A stretch of DNA of 64,000 nt from the NCBI RefSeq assembly GCF_030867095.1, contig NC_081824.1, forward strand, positions 116,444,162-116,508,161, in the 5' to 3' direction. Positions 33,545 through 47,264 of the stretch are shown here, in pieces (position 1 is the first letter of the stretch; each line of letters opens with the position of its first letter). Both the position numbers and the translations under genes were made by a program. Under the pieces are notes generated by a model. That model searched no databases, was not told where the DNA came from, and was given only the letters and a program-made list of their open reading frames with translations. Source of the stretch: Alligator mississippiensis (lineage: Eukaryota > Chordata > Crocodylia > Alligatoridae).

Positions 33545-35534
33545 TGTGTTTCCAAGCATCTCCTATGAATTGCTGTAAAATGTGTTTCTCCACTAGATGG
33601 CAGATTTTGCTTAATTTCTTTATTTAAACTAGTTTTATATGGCACCAGAAAACACTCTAATGTATGAAACAAATCCTCGCTGGTTATTTCTGATGCAGTT
33701 TCTTTAGAGATGGAGCAGAAAAGGAAGAGCAAAAGAAAGTGAGCCTATAAATTTGTTCAATGAATCTGTATTTCAAAGACAGGTAGTCAACAATCGCTGT
33801 TGGATTCTTAAGGAGTTCCTAGATTTTAGGCCAGAAATCACTGTAAGCATATATAAAATGATCATCTAGTCAGGATTTCATCTAGGGATTCTTGAAATGG
33901 AAGGAATTATTCTTTCCTACTGTGCAAAGAAAGAACACTTACGAAAACTAATAAAATGTGGTTGAACAAGAAAATCTCTTTTAGAAAGGTATCCAGCCTT
34001 GATTTTAAAACTCCAGGTAATGGAGAATCTACCACACCCCTTAGTTGTAAAGAGATTAATTACCCTCATGGTCAAACATAGGTGACTATCTTCAAATCTG
34101 AATGATTCTAACCTCACTTTCCAGCCAATTTATCCTATTATCAATTGTGCTTTACATAGACAGCACCTAATGACAGTGAACATTGTTGCAACAGAAATAG
34201 TGATGGAAATAATCAACTTAAATTTAGGTGGTGATTTGCTGACTACCCAAAAGCATACAGGCCACATTCTACTTCACCTGTTAGGTGCTGAAGTACAGTG
34301 CTTCTCCATCCTCCTCAAATCCCTGAAAATCCATTAATACACCTGCTTGTTTGTTTTTTTAACCTGCTTGTATCCTATGCAGCAGATACACCCACATTTT
34401 TATTAACCATTTTCCAGACACTCAAGTAGGATGCAATGAAGTCACACTTAGGCACCCAAGTCACTTAGGCATCTAATAGATAGGGGAGGATCTGACCCTA
34501 TGGGTGACATCCTTGCTCTACAAAAGTAAGTAGCAAAAATCCTGTTGACTTCAATAGAGGAAAGGATGTCACCTAATAGCATCTGTACTGTGGCCTCATA
34601 ATAATAATTATGGCCAATTGACTTCTCTTTGGCTTCTCTACCCTCTTACGTGTTATGCTGGATACTTCTGGAGCTGGTTTCTATGAGGTAATTAGCTGAT
34701 GAAGAGTTAAATTTGGAACATGCCAGAGAGATCTGAGTTATAAATATCAGTCCCATTCATTTATTTCTTAAATTGGAAGTAAATAAACAGGAGAATGCAG
34801 AAGGGAATCATGCATAGAGATAACAGCAGACTATTAAGTGGCTGTTTTGTTATAGGACATAGATAATTTTACTAGTGAAGCTCCTGTTTGAAGACTGTGG
34901 ATGAACTGTTTCATTTTTGTTTCCCCAAGAGATTTGCAAGATTTTTTCAAAAAACTTAAATCACACTGGGTCAGCTCTGCTTATGAGGTGTGAAAGGGAG
35001 CAGGTGGGCCTCAGTCATGCACAGGATTCCCAGTAGAACGAAGGAAAGAAGTAGCATCCTCATCACTGTTTCTACACCAAAATCTTCCCTATTAAGCAGG
35101 GTAAGGGTGTATACAAAACTTTCTGGAAGCAACATTTTTTGAGATTCCCAAACAACTTCTGCAGACCTGAGAGACTGAGATAAGCATGTTCAAATCCCAG
35201 TCTAAAAGAACCTTATTAAAGCTCAACCAAACCTTGGAAGCTTTCAGGTCTCCACTTTCATCATATTCAGACTCACCAGGCCATACTTCAGTGTAAAACA
35301 ACTGAAGTGATGAGGTTGATAAAGGAAGGCACTGTCTCCTCTTCTGGGGCCCAATCCTCACCATGGAAGAGTTATATGCACTTTGCCATTGCATTCAGTA
35401 TGTGCAGGATCAGGCCCTTTATGAGTCTGATACTCCAAGAAAACCCATGTGGTGCCCTGTTGATCTATGGCATTAAAAACGTTGATTTTCTATTGGTAGC
35501 AGATAGGGGAAGGTAAACAATCTTGCATACTTAC
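33545..35534. other. SLC2A12 last intron: ancient LINE traces
   Basis: At 33920-34140 tccagccttgattttaaaactccaggtaatgg and gagaatctaccacacccc resemble an old CR1-group 3' region (- strand). At 34480-34580 gttgacttcaatagagg resembles an old amniote repeat. No gene seen. Confidence 0.4.
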
Positions 35535-35667
35535 TGTTTGGCTAGCTCCATGGATATTTGTTCTAAAGAGCACCCCTTTGTCTCTGGTATAAACATGATG
35601 ACAAAAGCCAAGGATGCTAGACTCATTACTGTGTAAATGAAGCACACCCATGGCAAGCCAATAAGGT
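35535..35667 (-). CDS. SLC2A12: SLC2A12 penultimate coding exon
   Basis: SLC2A12 (GLUT12) is a facilitative hexose transporter of the MFS sugar porter family, in plasma membrane and internal vesicles. This exon encodes the end of Asp and then [38 protein letters not shown] and MELAK plus CA of Gln. It covers transmembrane helix 12 and the family signature PETKG at the cytosolic face. Acceptor ttcttctacag, donor AAACA|GTAAGT. Phases fit both neighbours. Confidence 0.96.
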
Positions 35668-35792
35668 CTGTAGAAGAAAAAGAAAAAAAAAAAAGAGTAT
35701 TTTTTGGTGTTACAAGCTATTTGTATCTTAGCCAGTGAGGTCTTACAAACCCTAACTCACCTGCTCAGCCACCTTGAAGTAATACTTTACAC
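35668..35792. other. SLC2A12 intron
   Basis: Short intronic stretch containing the polypyrimidine tract of the penultimate exon (A-run on + strand at 35677-35694). Confidence 0.6.
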
Positions 35793-36240
35793 CAGTGGCA
35801 CTCAACCTCCAGCCTGTGGACCAGATCCAGCTCACAGAGCCATGTCATCCAGCTCAAAGGGCTCTCCATTGGCCCATAAATCTGATGCCGGTGGGGGAAC
35901 AGTGGCAGTGTTATTGCTGCTCCCCTGCTGTCAAATTTCCCAATCTGTGGGAAGCCCTGCAGGCTCAATAACATGGCCCTGCCCTCATGTGTCGGGTTGC
36001 TCTGCAGCTGGATCTGGGAGCTCAGGGTTAGTGCACAGCCACATCCAGCACAGGGGGCCAGGCCAACACATGGCCAAATCAGGGTGCACAGGGTCAGGCC
36101 AGTGCATGGCTGGATCTGGCATGCATGATCAGGCCAGTGTATAGGCTTGCAACCCTCCAAGAGCTGACTCTGAGCAGGAACTAGCCCACAGACCAACCCC
36201 ACATCACTCATCTAGCTCGTGTGGCTGGAAAGTTGGGCAC
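35793..36240. mobile_element. hAT-like element in SLC2A12 intron
   Basis: Starts CAGTGGCACTCAACCTCCAG, the classic hAT end, and closes with the complement of TGGTGCCCAACTTTCCAG. The interior is GC-rich. The block ctcccctgctgtcaaatttcc is found in reverse orientation in the element at 49945, so the two are the same family. No clear 8-bp duplication. Confidence 0.55.
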
Positions 36241-37404
36241 CATACAATCTGCACCCCCTTGTTTGTAACTAACTGTTACTGGAAAGGAAAGACAAATATT
36301 TAATTGTGCCTTTGGCCTGGAAACCTGTAGGTCTACAACTTCAGTTTAGTCAGGTTCTACTTCCTTGATTTTTTGTTGCAACACCTACAAACTTTTTCAT
36401 AGTCGTTGTTTCTACTACATTGCAGGCCAGAAATGTCTCAGGCTTCTTGAAATTAAACGAGTATCTGTTTTTGTTGTGCAAATTTCATGAAGCCAAAATA
36501 GCATATTTCAGTAAATTCCAACTGCCTTCAGTTAATCCTTTCATGCTGGCAGTTTCCAGCATTTCCATTGTCAACAGTGAAGCGTGTGCCAGAAATGGAT
36601 CAAGGAGTTAACACATTTTAGTTTCAGGCAAGGATAATCAATTTTTTTCAAATATGCTTGGAACAATGGAAAATACATGGGATCAGTGACACAGGGAGAC
36701 ATGCCCTTTGTTATCTTTCACAGACATGTAGGGAATGGAATTTCCTGACATGCAATAATTTGTGTCAAGGACTGAAAGTGAAGGTAGATGCTCTGAGGTA
36801 TACTCTATGGTCAAATATGTAAACTTCATTGGCTTTAGTAAAATATGTATCCGAGTCTTGTAATTGAAGAGTGAGGGCTAAATTTTGTTTGCAATTACTT
36901 AGATGCAAAATCCAGGCTAAATTCATTTAAGCTAGTAAAGTGGCCATGTAACTGATGAAAAAGTGTTAGAAAAAATATTAGCCAGCTCTAGTTTAGAGCA
37001 AAGCAGGACTGAATGTTAGGTTATTTTTTATAGCTGATTAGTCAAGTGATGTCTTGAAATTAGAGTTAGATACCTATGAATAAATCCAAAAGTGATGTGT
37101 AAAATGGTAGGCTAGTCTTTTACTCTTAAGCCCACAATACTACATCAGGCATATTTAGACCTATTTACAGATCTGTGAATATAAGGCTGTAGAGGAAGTC
37201 TATGCTAGTCTGTCATACATGGTGAGGATATGGAAAAAAGGTGTAAGTGATACCAACAAACCAATATTTGTAGCCGCACCAATTAATTTGGCCCCTGTAT
37301 TTTATTTCTAAATTTTAAGTGATGATTAATCTTCTTCAGATAGGAAAAGTGTATTATGCCTAGTATTTGGAATGTGGACTTGGGAAGAAACAAAGCATTC
37401 TTAC
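36241..37404 (-). other. SLC2A12 intron, nothing recognised
   Basis: AT-rich intron between the exons at 35535 and 37405. No repeat or RNA gene recognised. Confidence 0.6.
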
Positions 37405-37527
37405 CAGTTACAGTCAAAAATGTCAAGGAGATAAGGAGATTTATACCCCAGTTCATGCTAGAGGTCAAAGCAATGGCCCGTCCTCTGATTCCACCAGGGA
37501 AAATTTCACTCAGCAGCAGCCAGGTCA
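37405..37527 (-). CDS. SLC2A12: SLC2A12 antepenultimate coding exon
   Basis: Acceptor ccttcatttcag, donor AACTG|GTAAGA. Completes Met from the upstream exon's A, then encodes [34 protein letters not shown] and TFLTVT plus G of Asp. It covers the cytosolic loop with the GxRGRA motif and transmembrane helix 11 of a sugar porter. Human has [17 protein letters not shown] here. Together with the exons at 35535 and 28613 it supplies about the last 118 residues of a ~600-residue protein. Upstream exons, including the very large second exon, are not in this window. Confidence 0.96.
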
Positions 37528-39904
37528 CTGAAATGAAGGAAAACATAATAATGACACCATATTTGAAGGTAAAACTTTCCCAACCTGAACGGATATACTT
37601 AAGCCCATAAATTCACCTAAGCACTTATAACTTGTAAAGAGAATAACCTTCACAATGTAAAATTGTCTAACTCTCATGAACACCCTGAGCCTTGTGGCCA
37701 GAGTAGAAACATGACTGAAACTTCCACGTTCCCTGTCAGTCTCTTGTTGGTACAATAACTCATCTAAGGTACTGGCAGAAAAGCAAGACTTAGAGCAGTC
37801 CTTGGGATTTTTCTAATTCATGCAAGGGGAGTGGGCTAGGGGACAGTTGGACTATGTCAGGAGAGCTCACAGTAGCTGTCTTGGACCTTCCGGTCTTTTT
37901 GTCATAGCCATAAATCTGGATCAGTATCTGGCTTTTAGAGCTATTCTTTCAGTAGAATAACAACTGCAAGTTTCTGGTACAATTACACTAAAAATCACTG
38001 AAATTTAAATAAAAAAAAATAGAATTTTGGCAATGCTTTGTGTTAGAACATATGTTGCACCAGTTATAACTAAGGATTCTTATTTGGCAAGGACAGAATT
38101 GGAAAAGGTGTAAAGGAAAAAAAGATACTTGGAGAAAAATATGAGTAAGAGCCAGCTGAGAATAGCATGTGTCTTTGAATCAATGTGATAGACTCAAACA
38201 AGTTTTCCTTTGAGTTTCTTCATTGTTCTTTTTAACCACAAAAGGAAGACTAATAATATTGTTATGGCTAATCAAGAGTTTACTTAAAACTGGGAAATAC
38301 ATCACGGGCTCAATTCTCCTTTACACTAAAGCCTCACACCACTGTGGGAATAATACACTGCCAGAGTAGAGCAAAGAGTCCTTTGAATAAATAAGAACTA
38401 TAGTGAGATTGCACGTTAGAGTCAGCAGGCGCTAAGTCTAAAGAACGTTGGTCCGTGTTAACGTTAACTAGTGAGCTGATCAGTCACACATTCAGGGTTA
38501 ATAACGTCTCTAATGGGCACTGCTCAGACTTGCTGCCAGAGGGCTGGCACACAGGGGCATGGCTGAGAACTTCAAGTCTACTCCATGCCTGCCCTGCTCA
38601 CTGCCACAGTATAGGCCAGAGAGGAGGGAAGGGCCTCCTCCCATACTGCTTGGATAACCCCCTTCATCCCCCAGATTTCCCAGATGCCCCCAGTCAGACC
38701 CTGGGGGGATCATCCCCCACCCTTGTTTGACCCTTTCACACGCAGATCGCTGCCCTGCTACTCCAATCAGCCCAGCAGCAGTCGTGGAGGCAGCAATGGA
38801 GGGTGGGTTCCCCCCTCCCTGACTGCTCCTGGGTTCTCTCCAGTGCACGCTGACCTCATGCATCAGGATGCAGCCCCCACCAGGGCCTGGGGATGTCTGG
38901 AAGCTTCCTGCCTCCTTTTTACCCCTTTTCCCTGCCCCCCCTTTCAGGTGCAGGGACTGGATCTGGGTGCACAGGGGTAGCATGATCTGTAGGAACCCCA
39001 GGAGCAGGCAGGGAGAGAGGACCCTCCCACCAGCACCTCTACCACTCTCAGGTTGATTATGGAAGCAAGGCAGTGATCCACAGGTGGAGGGGTTGATGTG
39101 GGGCAGAGGGAAAGATTAGGGTAGCAGGGGAATGATTTGGGTGGCAGGGGGTGCAATTTAGAGGGGGCATCAAGTCAGCAGCACCCCTTCTTCTACCCCC
39201 TCCCTCTTCCCTGGTTAACTTAATTTAACCTACATAACACAGACAGCTAATCCTTGCCCCAAGTGGTGTAACTTTAAGATGCCCAAAGGCCCTACTTCTC
39301 TTCTTTTACAGCTTCCAGCATTTAGAAAGGGCACTTAGTACTTGTTAATGAGCCTTAATGTGTCATCATTCAAGTTTTAAGTGCTATTAACATGGTCTAA
39401 TTGTAAATGTATAATCTCACCCTTAGAGCCACAATGTTATAATTTACTACATTAGGGCTGTCCTACACAGCCAGAATACAGCACCTAAATTTAATAGTTT
39501 GTTATAATCTATTCTTGCCGAACTAGGTAAGATCCAACTTCAATTCAGCTATATAGCAATAGTCAAAACCTCTTTTACCTGATCTACATAGTCGCTATAC
39601 ATGAAAAAAAATGTTACTAACATTTTAAACTGTAATGTGGGAAAGCTGCAGGTGTTTTTAAGTACTGTGTCAACCAACCATTAAAAACGGGCTTTGACAA
39701 CTGTTGGCCATCTCATTAACCTTGTTTTGTCATTGTCACAGCACAATCAATGCTGTCCATGTGTGAATCATTAGTCACAGCAGGTATAACATGTCACAAC
39801 AAGCAACACCAGCCATAAAATACAAGGCAGCAAATATAAATTAGCCAAAAAAGGAAAGCAGTGCCATTTTGGGCCAGGTTACAGGCCTATCTACCCCAAT
39901 ATTC
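37528..39904 (-). other. SLC2A12 long intron, first part
   Basis: A GC-rich patch at 38440-39180 has open frames on both strands (up to 157 codons) but no recognisable domain; it is probably an unclassified interspersed repeat. The SLC2A12 large exon is not here. Confidence 0.5.
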
Positions 39905-40216
39905 CAGGGATCAGCAACATTTTGCCACCCCAGGCCCTCTGTGACCTGGCTCTCTGCTGTAGGCTGCAAGTCCCACCCCCTTCCCCCCCATCCCCCCGGA
40001 CAGTTCAAGCATTTACTCTTCCTGCTGATACCTTCCCTTTGCAGTGAAGGTAAGCATGGGCACAGAAAGCAGCTGGCAGGGCTGCTATGTGGGGACAAGC
40101 AGCTCAGGGCAGCTGTGTACTGCCTGATGCTCTGGGCTAGGCTGGACCTTCTTGGGTTAGATCCAGCCTCTTTATAGGCCAGATCCAGCCAGTGGGCTAC
40201 AGGCTGCTGGTTCCAG
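39905..40216. mobile_element. hAT-like short element
   Basis: Starts CAGGGATCAGCAAC and ends with the complement of CTGGAACCAGCAGCC. Flanks caatattc (39897-39904) and aaatattt (40217-40224) share six central bases. GC-rich, non-coding. Confidence 0.6.
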
Positions 40217-40364
40217 AAATATTTTGTCTCATCATACCTGAGGGTGGATGCCAAGGAAAGAATACTTATTCAGGACCTACCCAGAGTGATCTTGCCCTAC
40301 CTCTCTTCCTTTACAGCTTCCAGCATTTAGAAACCCAACTTTGGAGGTTGCTGCCCTACTACAG

Positions 40365-40700
40365 TGTTTAATACCTACTTATGAACTTGTCTAAATCCTC
40401 TTTTGGACCTGGTTAAGTAATCAGCCTCCACAACATCTTGAAACAATGAGTTCCATCAGTTAACTACATTCCATTAAAGACACTGCATAATTAGCTGGTG
40501 GGACTCCTTGCCAAAGGTTATCATTAAAGCCGGGAGCCTAAAAGGATTCAACACAGTAATGAGAAAATCCACGTTAATGAGAGCTAGGGTTAAAGGCATA
40601 ACATATAGTTAAAGCAACATTTGGGAGAGATCTTCAGGGCATAAACCAATCTCTAACCAATGGGAGGATTAGGAAGAAACTTCCCTCTTTGAGTAGATTG
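40365..40700. mobile_element. Ancient CR1/L3-like fragment
   Basis: The blocks cagcctccacaacatcttgaaac and cagggcataaaccaatctctaacc..gattaggaagaaactt are typical of an old amniote LINE 3' region. The second resembles, in opposite orientation, what normally follows the repeat at 48425. Confidence 0.4.
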
Positions 40701-41017
40701 TTCATTATTTCCTGGTGTACGGTTTTTTTATACTCTCCTTTGAAGTAATTGGCACTGACCATTGTCCAAGACTGGGCAGGGCTTCAAGTGACAGAGTGTG
40801 CAAAGCTAGACAAACACAGGGCAGAGTAGAGGAGGGTTGTTACAGCATCTAAGGTACCCCAATGGTTGCAGTGGCCTCTGGACTGATTTGACTTGACTTG
40901 ACTGCCTAAGACCGGAGCCTAGACCAGCTGGATCATTTCTGTGATCTGTAGGTGTGGAAACACCTCCAGTGTTCTGTACATTAATGTATTCCTGCACAAG
41001 ACTAACATACACTGAAA

Positions 41018-43686
41018 GGCCACTTGTACACGTGCTGGGGGTTTAGTTCGCCCTAAATTGAAGTGGTGGGTTTTTAATTGGTGGGTTTTTAATTGTGTCA
41101 GTCAAAAACCTACCGTTTTAATTTAGGGACTTCCGTCACTCTGACAGAAGTGATGGTCCCATCAGCTCACACTCCCATCTGCCCGCACCCCCTACTCCTC
41201 CACCACAAAGCAAGCAGGCTCCAGCAAAGTGGGGGAAAAAAAAAGCAGTGAGGGGCCCAATCCTTTTTTTTTTTTCTAGAGCCTGCCTACAGCCAGGGGG
41301 CAAGCTGCCAGAGGGTCCTGAGCTGCAGGGGACCCTAGTGCTTCCCTCCATGGTGGCGGCACCCCCAGGTGGTACCTGCCCACTGGAACCCAACCCAGGT
41401 GGTCCTGGGGAGCACTGCTGCCACAGAGGGAAGCACTGGGGCTCCCTGCAGCTCAGGGGCTGTATGACCCACTGGCATCTTATTTCCTGCAGGCAGGTTC
41501 TGGGAGAGGAAAAAATAAGATCAGGCCCTTGCTGCTTTTTTATTTTTTTCCTCAGTCCAGCTTGCATGCATGAGCTGTGGGGGCCCCGGTGCTTCCTGCT
41601 GCAGCAGCAGCACCCCCTGGGGCTGCCCAGGCAGGGTGCAGCCCCAGCTCACAGGCAGCACCCGCTGGATCCAATAGTGCATGGGGTGCTAGAAGCCTGG
41701 GCGTACTCGGGAGAACTTGGGATTGGTGGGCTTCCAACACCCCGTGCACCATCCCTGCTACCTGGGACTGCCCGGGAACAGGGTGGCTGCCCTGGGAAGG
41801 CCACAGGAGGGTGACTAGTAGTGATCTGATCTGGCTTTGGATCTGGCTGTTTTGGATGGCCGTGATCTGATCCAGAGCTCCAGACCGGGTTTCCGCCTCG
41901 ATCCAGCCGAAGCTTCGGAGCCACCTTGGAGATCCGGCCATAGGGTATAATGGGAATCAATGAAATATCTATAACTTCGTTGTTTTTTGTCCGATTTGGA
42001 TGAAACTTGCAGGGATGGTAGCTTCTGCTGAGCGCATGAACCCTGCATGTTTCAAGATGATCGGTGCAGGGGTTTGGGGGGAAGTGTACCCCAAATTCTT
42101 GAAAGCCAAACACTCCTGTCATGGGTGTGTGTTACAACATGGGGGGGGGGGGGGCAGTCAAAACTGCAGGGCTGGTAGCTCTTACAGAAGCCACAAAGCC
42201 TGCCAAGTTTCAAGGAGATAGGTGCAGGGGTTTGGGGGGAACTGCACCCCAAGCTGCAGACAAGCAAAACTCATGCCATGGGTGACACTGCATGTGTTAA
42301 GGCGCAGCGGGGTGACAGCTGCAGGGATGGTGGCCCCTGCTGTGACGCCTGCCAGCTGTGGAGGAGATCGGTGCAGGGGGGGTCTGGGGCCCTGCACCTC
42401 TGGCTGCTGACAGACAAAACTCGTGGCAAGACTGTGTCCGTCTTGGGGCAGTTGATTGTCTGTATTGAGTCTTTCCGTTCCTTAGCCTGGTTTTGTAGGT
42501 GCTAATTGATGCTCGTTAAGTCATTATGTAGTAGCTAGGTCCTGTGTATTGAGCTGGGCCCTGAGTCCCTGGTCCCTGAGTGAATCATGATTGATTGATT
42601 GGTAACTGGTAACACAGCAGCTTAGCAGCCAGGCCTGCAGTAGTCTCCCCCCTCCTGGCCCCAAGACAGACAGTCCCACAAGCACCCATGGCATGAGTTT
42701 TGCTTGTCCGCAGCTTGAGGTGCAGTTCCCCCCAAACCCCTGCACTGATCTTCTTGAAACTTGGCAGGCTTTGTGGCCTCAGTAAGAGCTACCACCCCTG
42801 CAGTTTTGACCCCCCTGTGTTGTAACACATAGACGTGACAGGAGTTTTGCTTTCAAGAATTTGGGGTACAGTTTCCCCCAAACCCCTGCACCGATCTTCT
42901 TGAAACTTGGCAGGCATTGTAGTCTCAGCATAGGTTACCACTCCTACAGTTTTCACCCCGCTATGTTTTAATGCCTAGAAGTGACATGAGTTTTGCTTTC
43001 ACAAATTTGGGGTGCTGTTCCCCCCAAACCCCTGTACCAATCTTCTTGAAACTTGGCAAGCTTTATCCTCTCTGCAAAGTCTATCATCCCTGAAAATTTC
43101 ATCCAAATCAGACAAAAAACAACAAAGTTATAGGTATTTTATTGTTTCCCCATTATACCCTATGGCCGGATCTCAGAGGCGGCTCCGAACTGTTTTGAGA
43201 AGCCTAACGAGGCCAGCGCTTTGGCCCGGACATGCTGCTTCGGACCCTGAAGCATCCGAAGCTTCTCCGGATCTGAAACTCTGTCCGAAGCCTTGCACAG
43301 CCCTAGTGGCTAGGTATGCTGGCAGCCAGAGAAGGTGGCAGACATGGTCCACAAGGCACTGGAAGCCCACCAAGTCTGAGTTTCCCTGAGCACACCTGGG
43401 CTTCCAGCACTCCGTGTGCCATGCCCGCCACCTTCTCTGTGTAGGGCCTTTGTACACATGAGGATTATAGCTGTAATTTGTTACGTGGCAAACTGAAGTA
43501 CATGGGATGTGTTTTAGTTTGCTATGTAAAAAAATCATTTAAATCAAAATATGCTGCCAAAGGTGTACATTTTACAGAATTTAATTGTAATATGCCACCA
43601 AATGTATACACTGTTACACAATTAAATCATGAAAAAGGGCAATCAAGCCACTAAAAGGGGCAATTTCTTCATGTGTACCAGGGCCC
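41018..43686. mobile_element. Palindromic MITE, copy D (large), split by a hAT
   Basis: The left end aggccacttgtacacgtgctgggg mirrors the right end, complement of gggccctggtacacatgaag. These ends resemble copies A-C. The GC-rich arm (41150-41818) resumes at 43306-43450; both contain tgggcttccaacacccc-like blocks. A hAT element (41819-43305) is inserted between the arms. Confidence 0.5.
41819..43305. mobile_element. hAT-like element with giant inverted repeat and tandem units
   Basis: Right end is the complement of TAGGGCTGTGCAAGG. Flanks gtgactag (41811-41818) and gtggctag (43306-43313) match at 7 of 8, as in hAT. The arms are inverted copies of about 500-600 bp: gagatccggccatagggtata at 41928 is mirrored near 43165, and gatttggatgaaactt at 41993 is mirrored near 43100. 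Each arm holds two to four ~120-150-bp units with a gcaggggtttggggggaa block. Shares ends and units with the element at 50396. No transposase. Confidence 0.7.
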
Positions 43687-46600
43687 TTAGAAACACTGGT
43701 GCCCTAACTGCATTAGATCTTAAAACAACCACATTAGTGCTATAGCCCTGGTCACATAACACATCTTTTCTTGTGTGTACCTATTCAATAGTAAGCTTCC
43801 ATTCCTTTCCAATTAAACAGGGCCCCTTGGGCTAAAATACAATTTATCAGCATGATTAGAAAATGTAGCACATATGTCTTGATTCACATATACTGCGCAC
43901 CCACATGCAATCTATAGCTTGGTTCAGCCACATCAGTGTTTTATAGCTTTTATTCAGTCCAGTTGTTTCAGCTGTTCAGGTACTAATAGCTCAGTTATAG
44001 ACTATTTGCTTTGGTTTATAGGTGCTATGATTTGTTGGCTCTGTGGTATTGGTTTTAGTCTGCCAGTGAAGTGGGTACTACAGAAATATGACACTAATGT
44101 AGTTTGTCCATCCCTTTTCCTGACTGAGGAGCTGATTCTTTGCTTTTGGCACCTCTCTTGGATTGTTTCCACCTGTTCTTTTGCCAAGAGACAGCAGCTG
44201 CAACAGCTACAAAGGGGATGTTTTTGTCCTCTTGGGGTACCAGTAACCAGGTGCCAGCTTCGATTCAAGATAATTAACACTGCAAGCTGTGACTCTGCTC
44301 CCTACTGAGGGCCCTGAAAATTGAGCCTGCCCGTCTCTAAAGAGAGTAAGAAGTAACTGGATGCTCCATTTGTATTCCCTTAAGCAACTGCATTTCACAA
44401 AAAAGCCCAACCTTGCAATGAGGGGTCAAAAATTCTCTCCCCTCCCTCAATATGTACAGTATTACAGTTTTGCTTCAAGCTCACATTATACTAATGACCA
44501 CATAGCATATTTTCAATAATGTTTAACCTTGAACATGGCAGTCTTTGGGTCATATGTATGTAGCAGAGGGCACTGGGCCATTGCTTTTCCACTCAAGTGT
44601 GAGCAAAGGCTATGCAGAGGGAAAGGTTTAAGAGCTAAGAGTGGCCCAGAGCCAATATATAGATCTATATGGTTAAAAGCTAGGACACCTCAATCTCATA
44701 TACATGCATGCATACATGCATACATATATGTATCAATTTAAATTGGCTTAGTTTCAGGTCATAAGTGAAAATACCCCTCATTCCCTTGTGGATGCATCTA
44801 CACTGTCAAGAGACTACACTAAGGACCTTTGAAGTGAAGTATGATGCAACTGCTCTGTGAGCAACATCCAAAAACACTGTAATATCACCACCTTAGAGAA
44901 GCACTGAACATGTACCAAAAAATATTTTTTAATAGGCACATTTATGTATACATGTCTAGCACCACTCTGAGGTGGTCACATTTCATCCATTTCTGAGTGC
45001 ACATGAAACAGGTCTGCCATTTTTCAGTGAGGCAATCCCTAGTGTGGTCCAGAGGCTGTGTAAATGTTGTGTATAGTACATCTACCCCTTAGATCCAATG
45101 AGTACTACATCACCATCTCCTTGACTTTCAGGAGCGTAGCACAACAATACTGCAAGAGCAGGGAGTGTGGGGAAACTGGGGCATCTGTAAAGTTCAGTGG
45201 GCTGAAGGTGATCCTCAGTTTGCAAATGAAGCATTTGACTAAGATGTCCCTGCTTTGACCTTACTCTTGCTGGTAGCAGGAGAAAATTGGTGCCTGCATA
45301 GCTCTGCCCTCATTAACAGGAATCTGTATTCCCTGAGTGTTCTATTTGTTGTTCATCATTTTTTCTCTTTTCTGCACCTGTACCATACAAGATCATGTTC
45401 TTTATGGATGGGTTTAAAAACTGAAGCTCAGAGGACTTAAAAGAACACAGGATTTCAGGGGTATCAATTGTGCAGAGAGATTAGGTGAGTGAAGGAAGCA
45501 GAGGTATATAAGACTCCAAAAGGAACAGAATGGATTGTTATCAACAAGAGGTCCAGGCTCCAGATAAGGAGAGGATTATCCTATAAGCAATGCAGGGAGA
45601 AAGGCTCAAGGCACAGGATGCTAAGAATTTGTAACTAATTGCCAAAGTCAAGGAGAAAAGTTAATGAGCAAAGCAACACAAGGAACTCTGAAACTGCTCA
45701 TGGAAGAAAAAAGTCGAGGGGCAAGTGGTGACAGATGTTGCTGTAGCAGCTAACTCTTCTTTATCTCCACAGAGCTTTCTTCAGCAAAATCCATGGCTCT
45801 GTTGAGTATTGTCAAAAAGCTGCATGGGCAAGTACTTCTTGAGAGGAGTCTTCACGTTTTGCTAAATTGCCAGATATTGATCTACTTAATAAAAAAAAAA
45901 CAAAAAACCAATAGCGCCCAATTCCAGGAGCACCCCCATTGATTTGACAGAAACAACTTGTGTGGAAAATAAAATAACAGGTCTTTTGAGTTATACATAA
46001 TAGGGGCTAGATTGCAGCTACCTGCTAAGAATGCCAACAGAAACCTCAAAGAAAGCACTGTGAGTCTGAAAGCTTGTCAACATGGGAAAAGTTCTTGTCA
46101 TAATCATTTCACTAGAGTTATACTAGGACAGTGCACCCTGTAGATGATTTTATTTTGGATTATGAATGATTTTTTATGGTTTGGTTTAACTGCTTCCACA
46201 GAATATGTTACAACTGAGTAATTTACAGAGTAAGTTACTCCCTGGCTGGTTCAGCTAGCCATCCTATAGTAATAGCAGATACCTTCTACTCATTGCCTGC
46301 CCTTCTTCCCCTACTTCTCCACTCTCTAAATGGGTATTGATAGGTTAATAGCAGCTCCTGGAACTCTTTCCACTGGTCACAAGCTAGCAATGCTGGTAGC
46401 CTATAGAGAGGAAGAAGGAGCAATATTATGACCCCTGACTCTTTCAAATGGATATATAGGATTGTAACAAGGTGCATGGTTCAAGGGCTGAAGCCCAGTT
46501 GCAGGAGCTAGAGTTTAATAGCCTGCCTGCCTAGGAGCTCTGGGCCAGCTGATGGGAATGATTGCTGGCTCTGGAGGAAGTTAGAAGCTCCCAGAGAGAT

Positions 46601-47264
46601 GACACTAGGGAGGAAGGGAAGCTGAGAAGAAAGGTGGCCTTGAAACACTGTGGTGAAGCCCTTTCCATGGATAACAGAGGCAGGGGGTGGGCTCTGTTGA
46701 TGTTTTGCTATTCTGTTTAGTTTGAGCTAGGAAAGGGGGAAGTCTGGCTCCTGGGCATGGCTGAAGGAGTAACAATGGGCTATGGAGACCATTTTGCTGT
46801 ATTTGACTACCACAGTTTTTCACACACAACATGCACCTTTCCCCCAAAATCAGATCACTGTCCAAGGGTAGTTATATTGCCAAAACATTGTAATAGGTGG
46901 TGTTGATGAGGGATATGTAGGTCTAACTCACCTGTCTGCTATTTACTCCTGGTCTATTTCACAGCCCACAAATCTCTAGCTCTTTTCAAAATGATATATC
47001 AACCTATGGACACCAGTCTTCAACAGCAGCTAGGGTTTGAACTTTAGGAGAAAAGAGAGGGTGAGTCAAGAAAATACAGCATATTTTTATAAACTTTTTC
47101 TCTTCAGGAAAAATAAAGAAGACAGTGTGTGGAAAGACACATTTGCAAATTTTGTGCGGAGTTAGAGCTACATGCCCCTCGTTAACACCACCTGTTGGAG
47201 TGTTTTGACAACATTACTACCCTCGGACAGCGACCTTTGCAAATACTTTAGAAGCAAGATTCTG
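43687..47264 (-). other. SLC2A12 long intron: nothing firm
   Basis: No gene or confident element. 46480-46800 is GC-richer and may be an unclassified repeat. Short catg/tacatg repeats lie at 44698-44735. Confidence 0.4.

Noticed and set aside
38440-39180. GC-rich patch as a second CpG island or SLC2A12 exon
   Set aside because: Few CpG compared with 735-1560, and neither strand reads as sugar transporter sequence.
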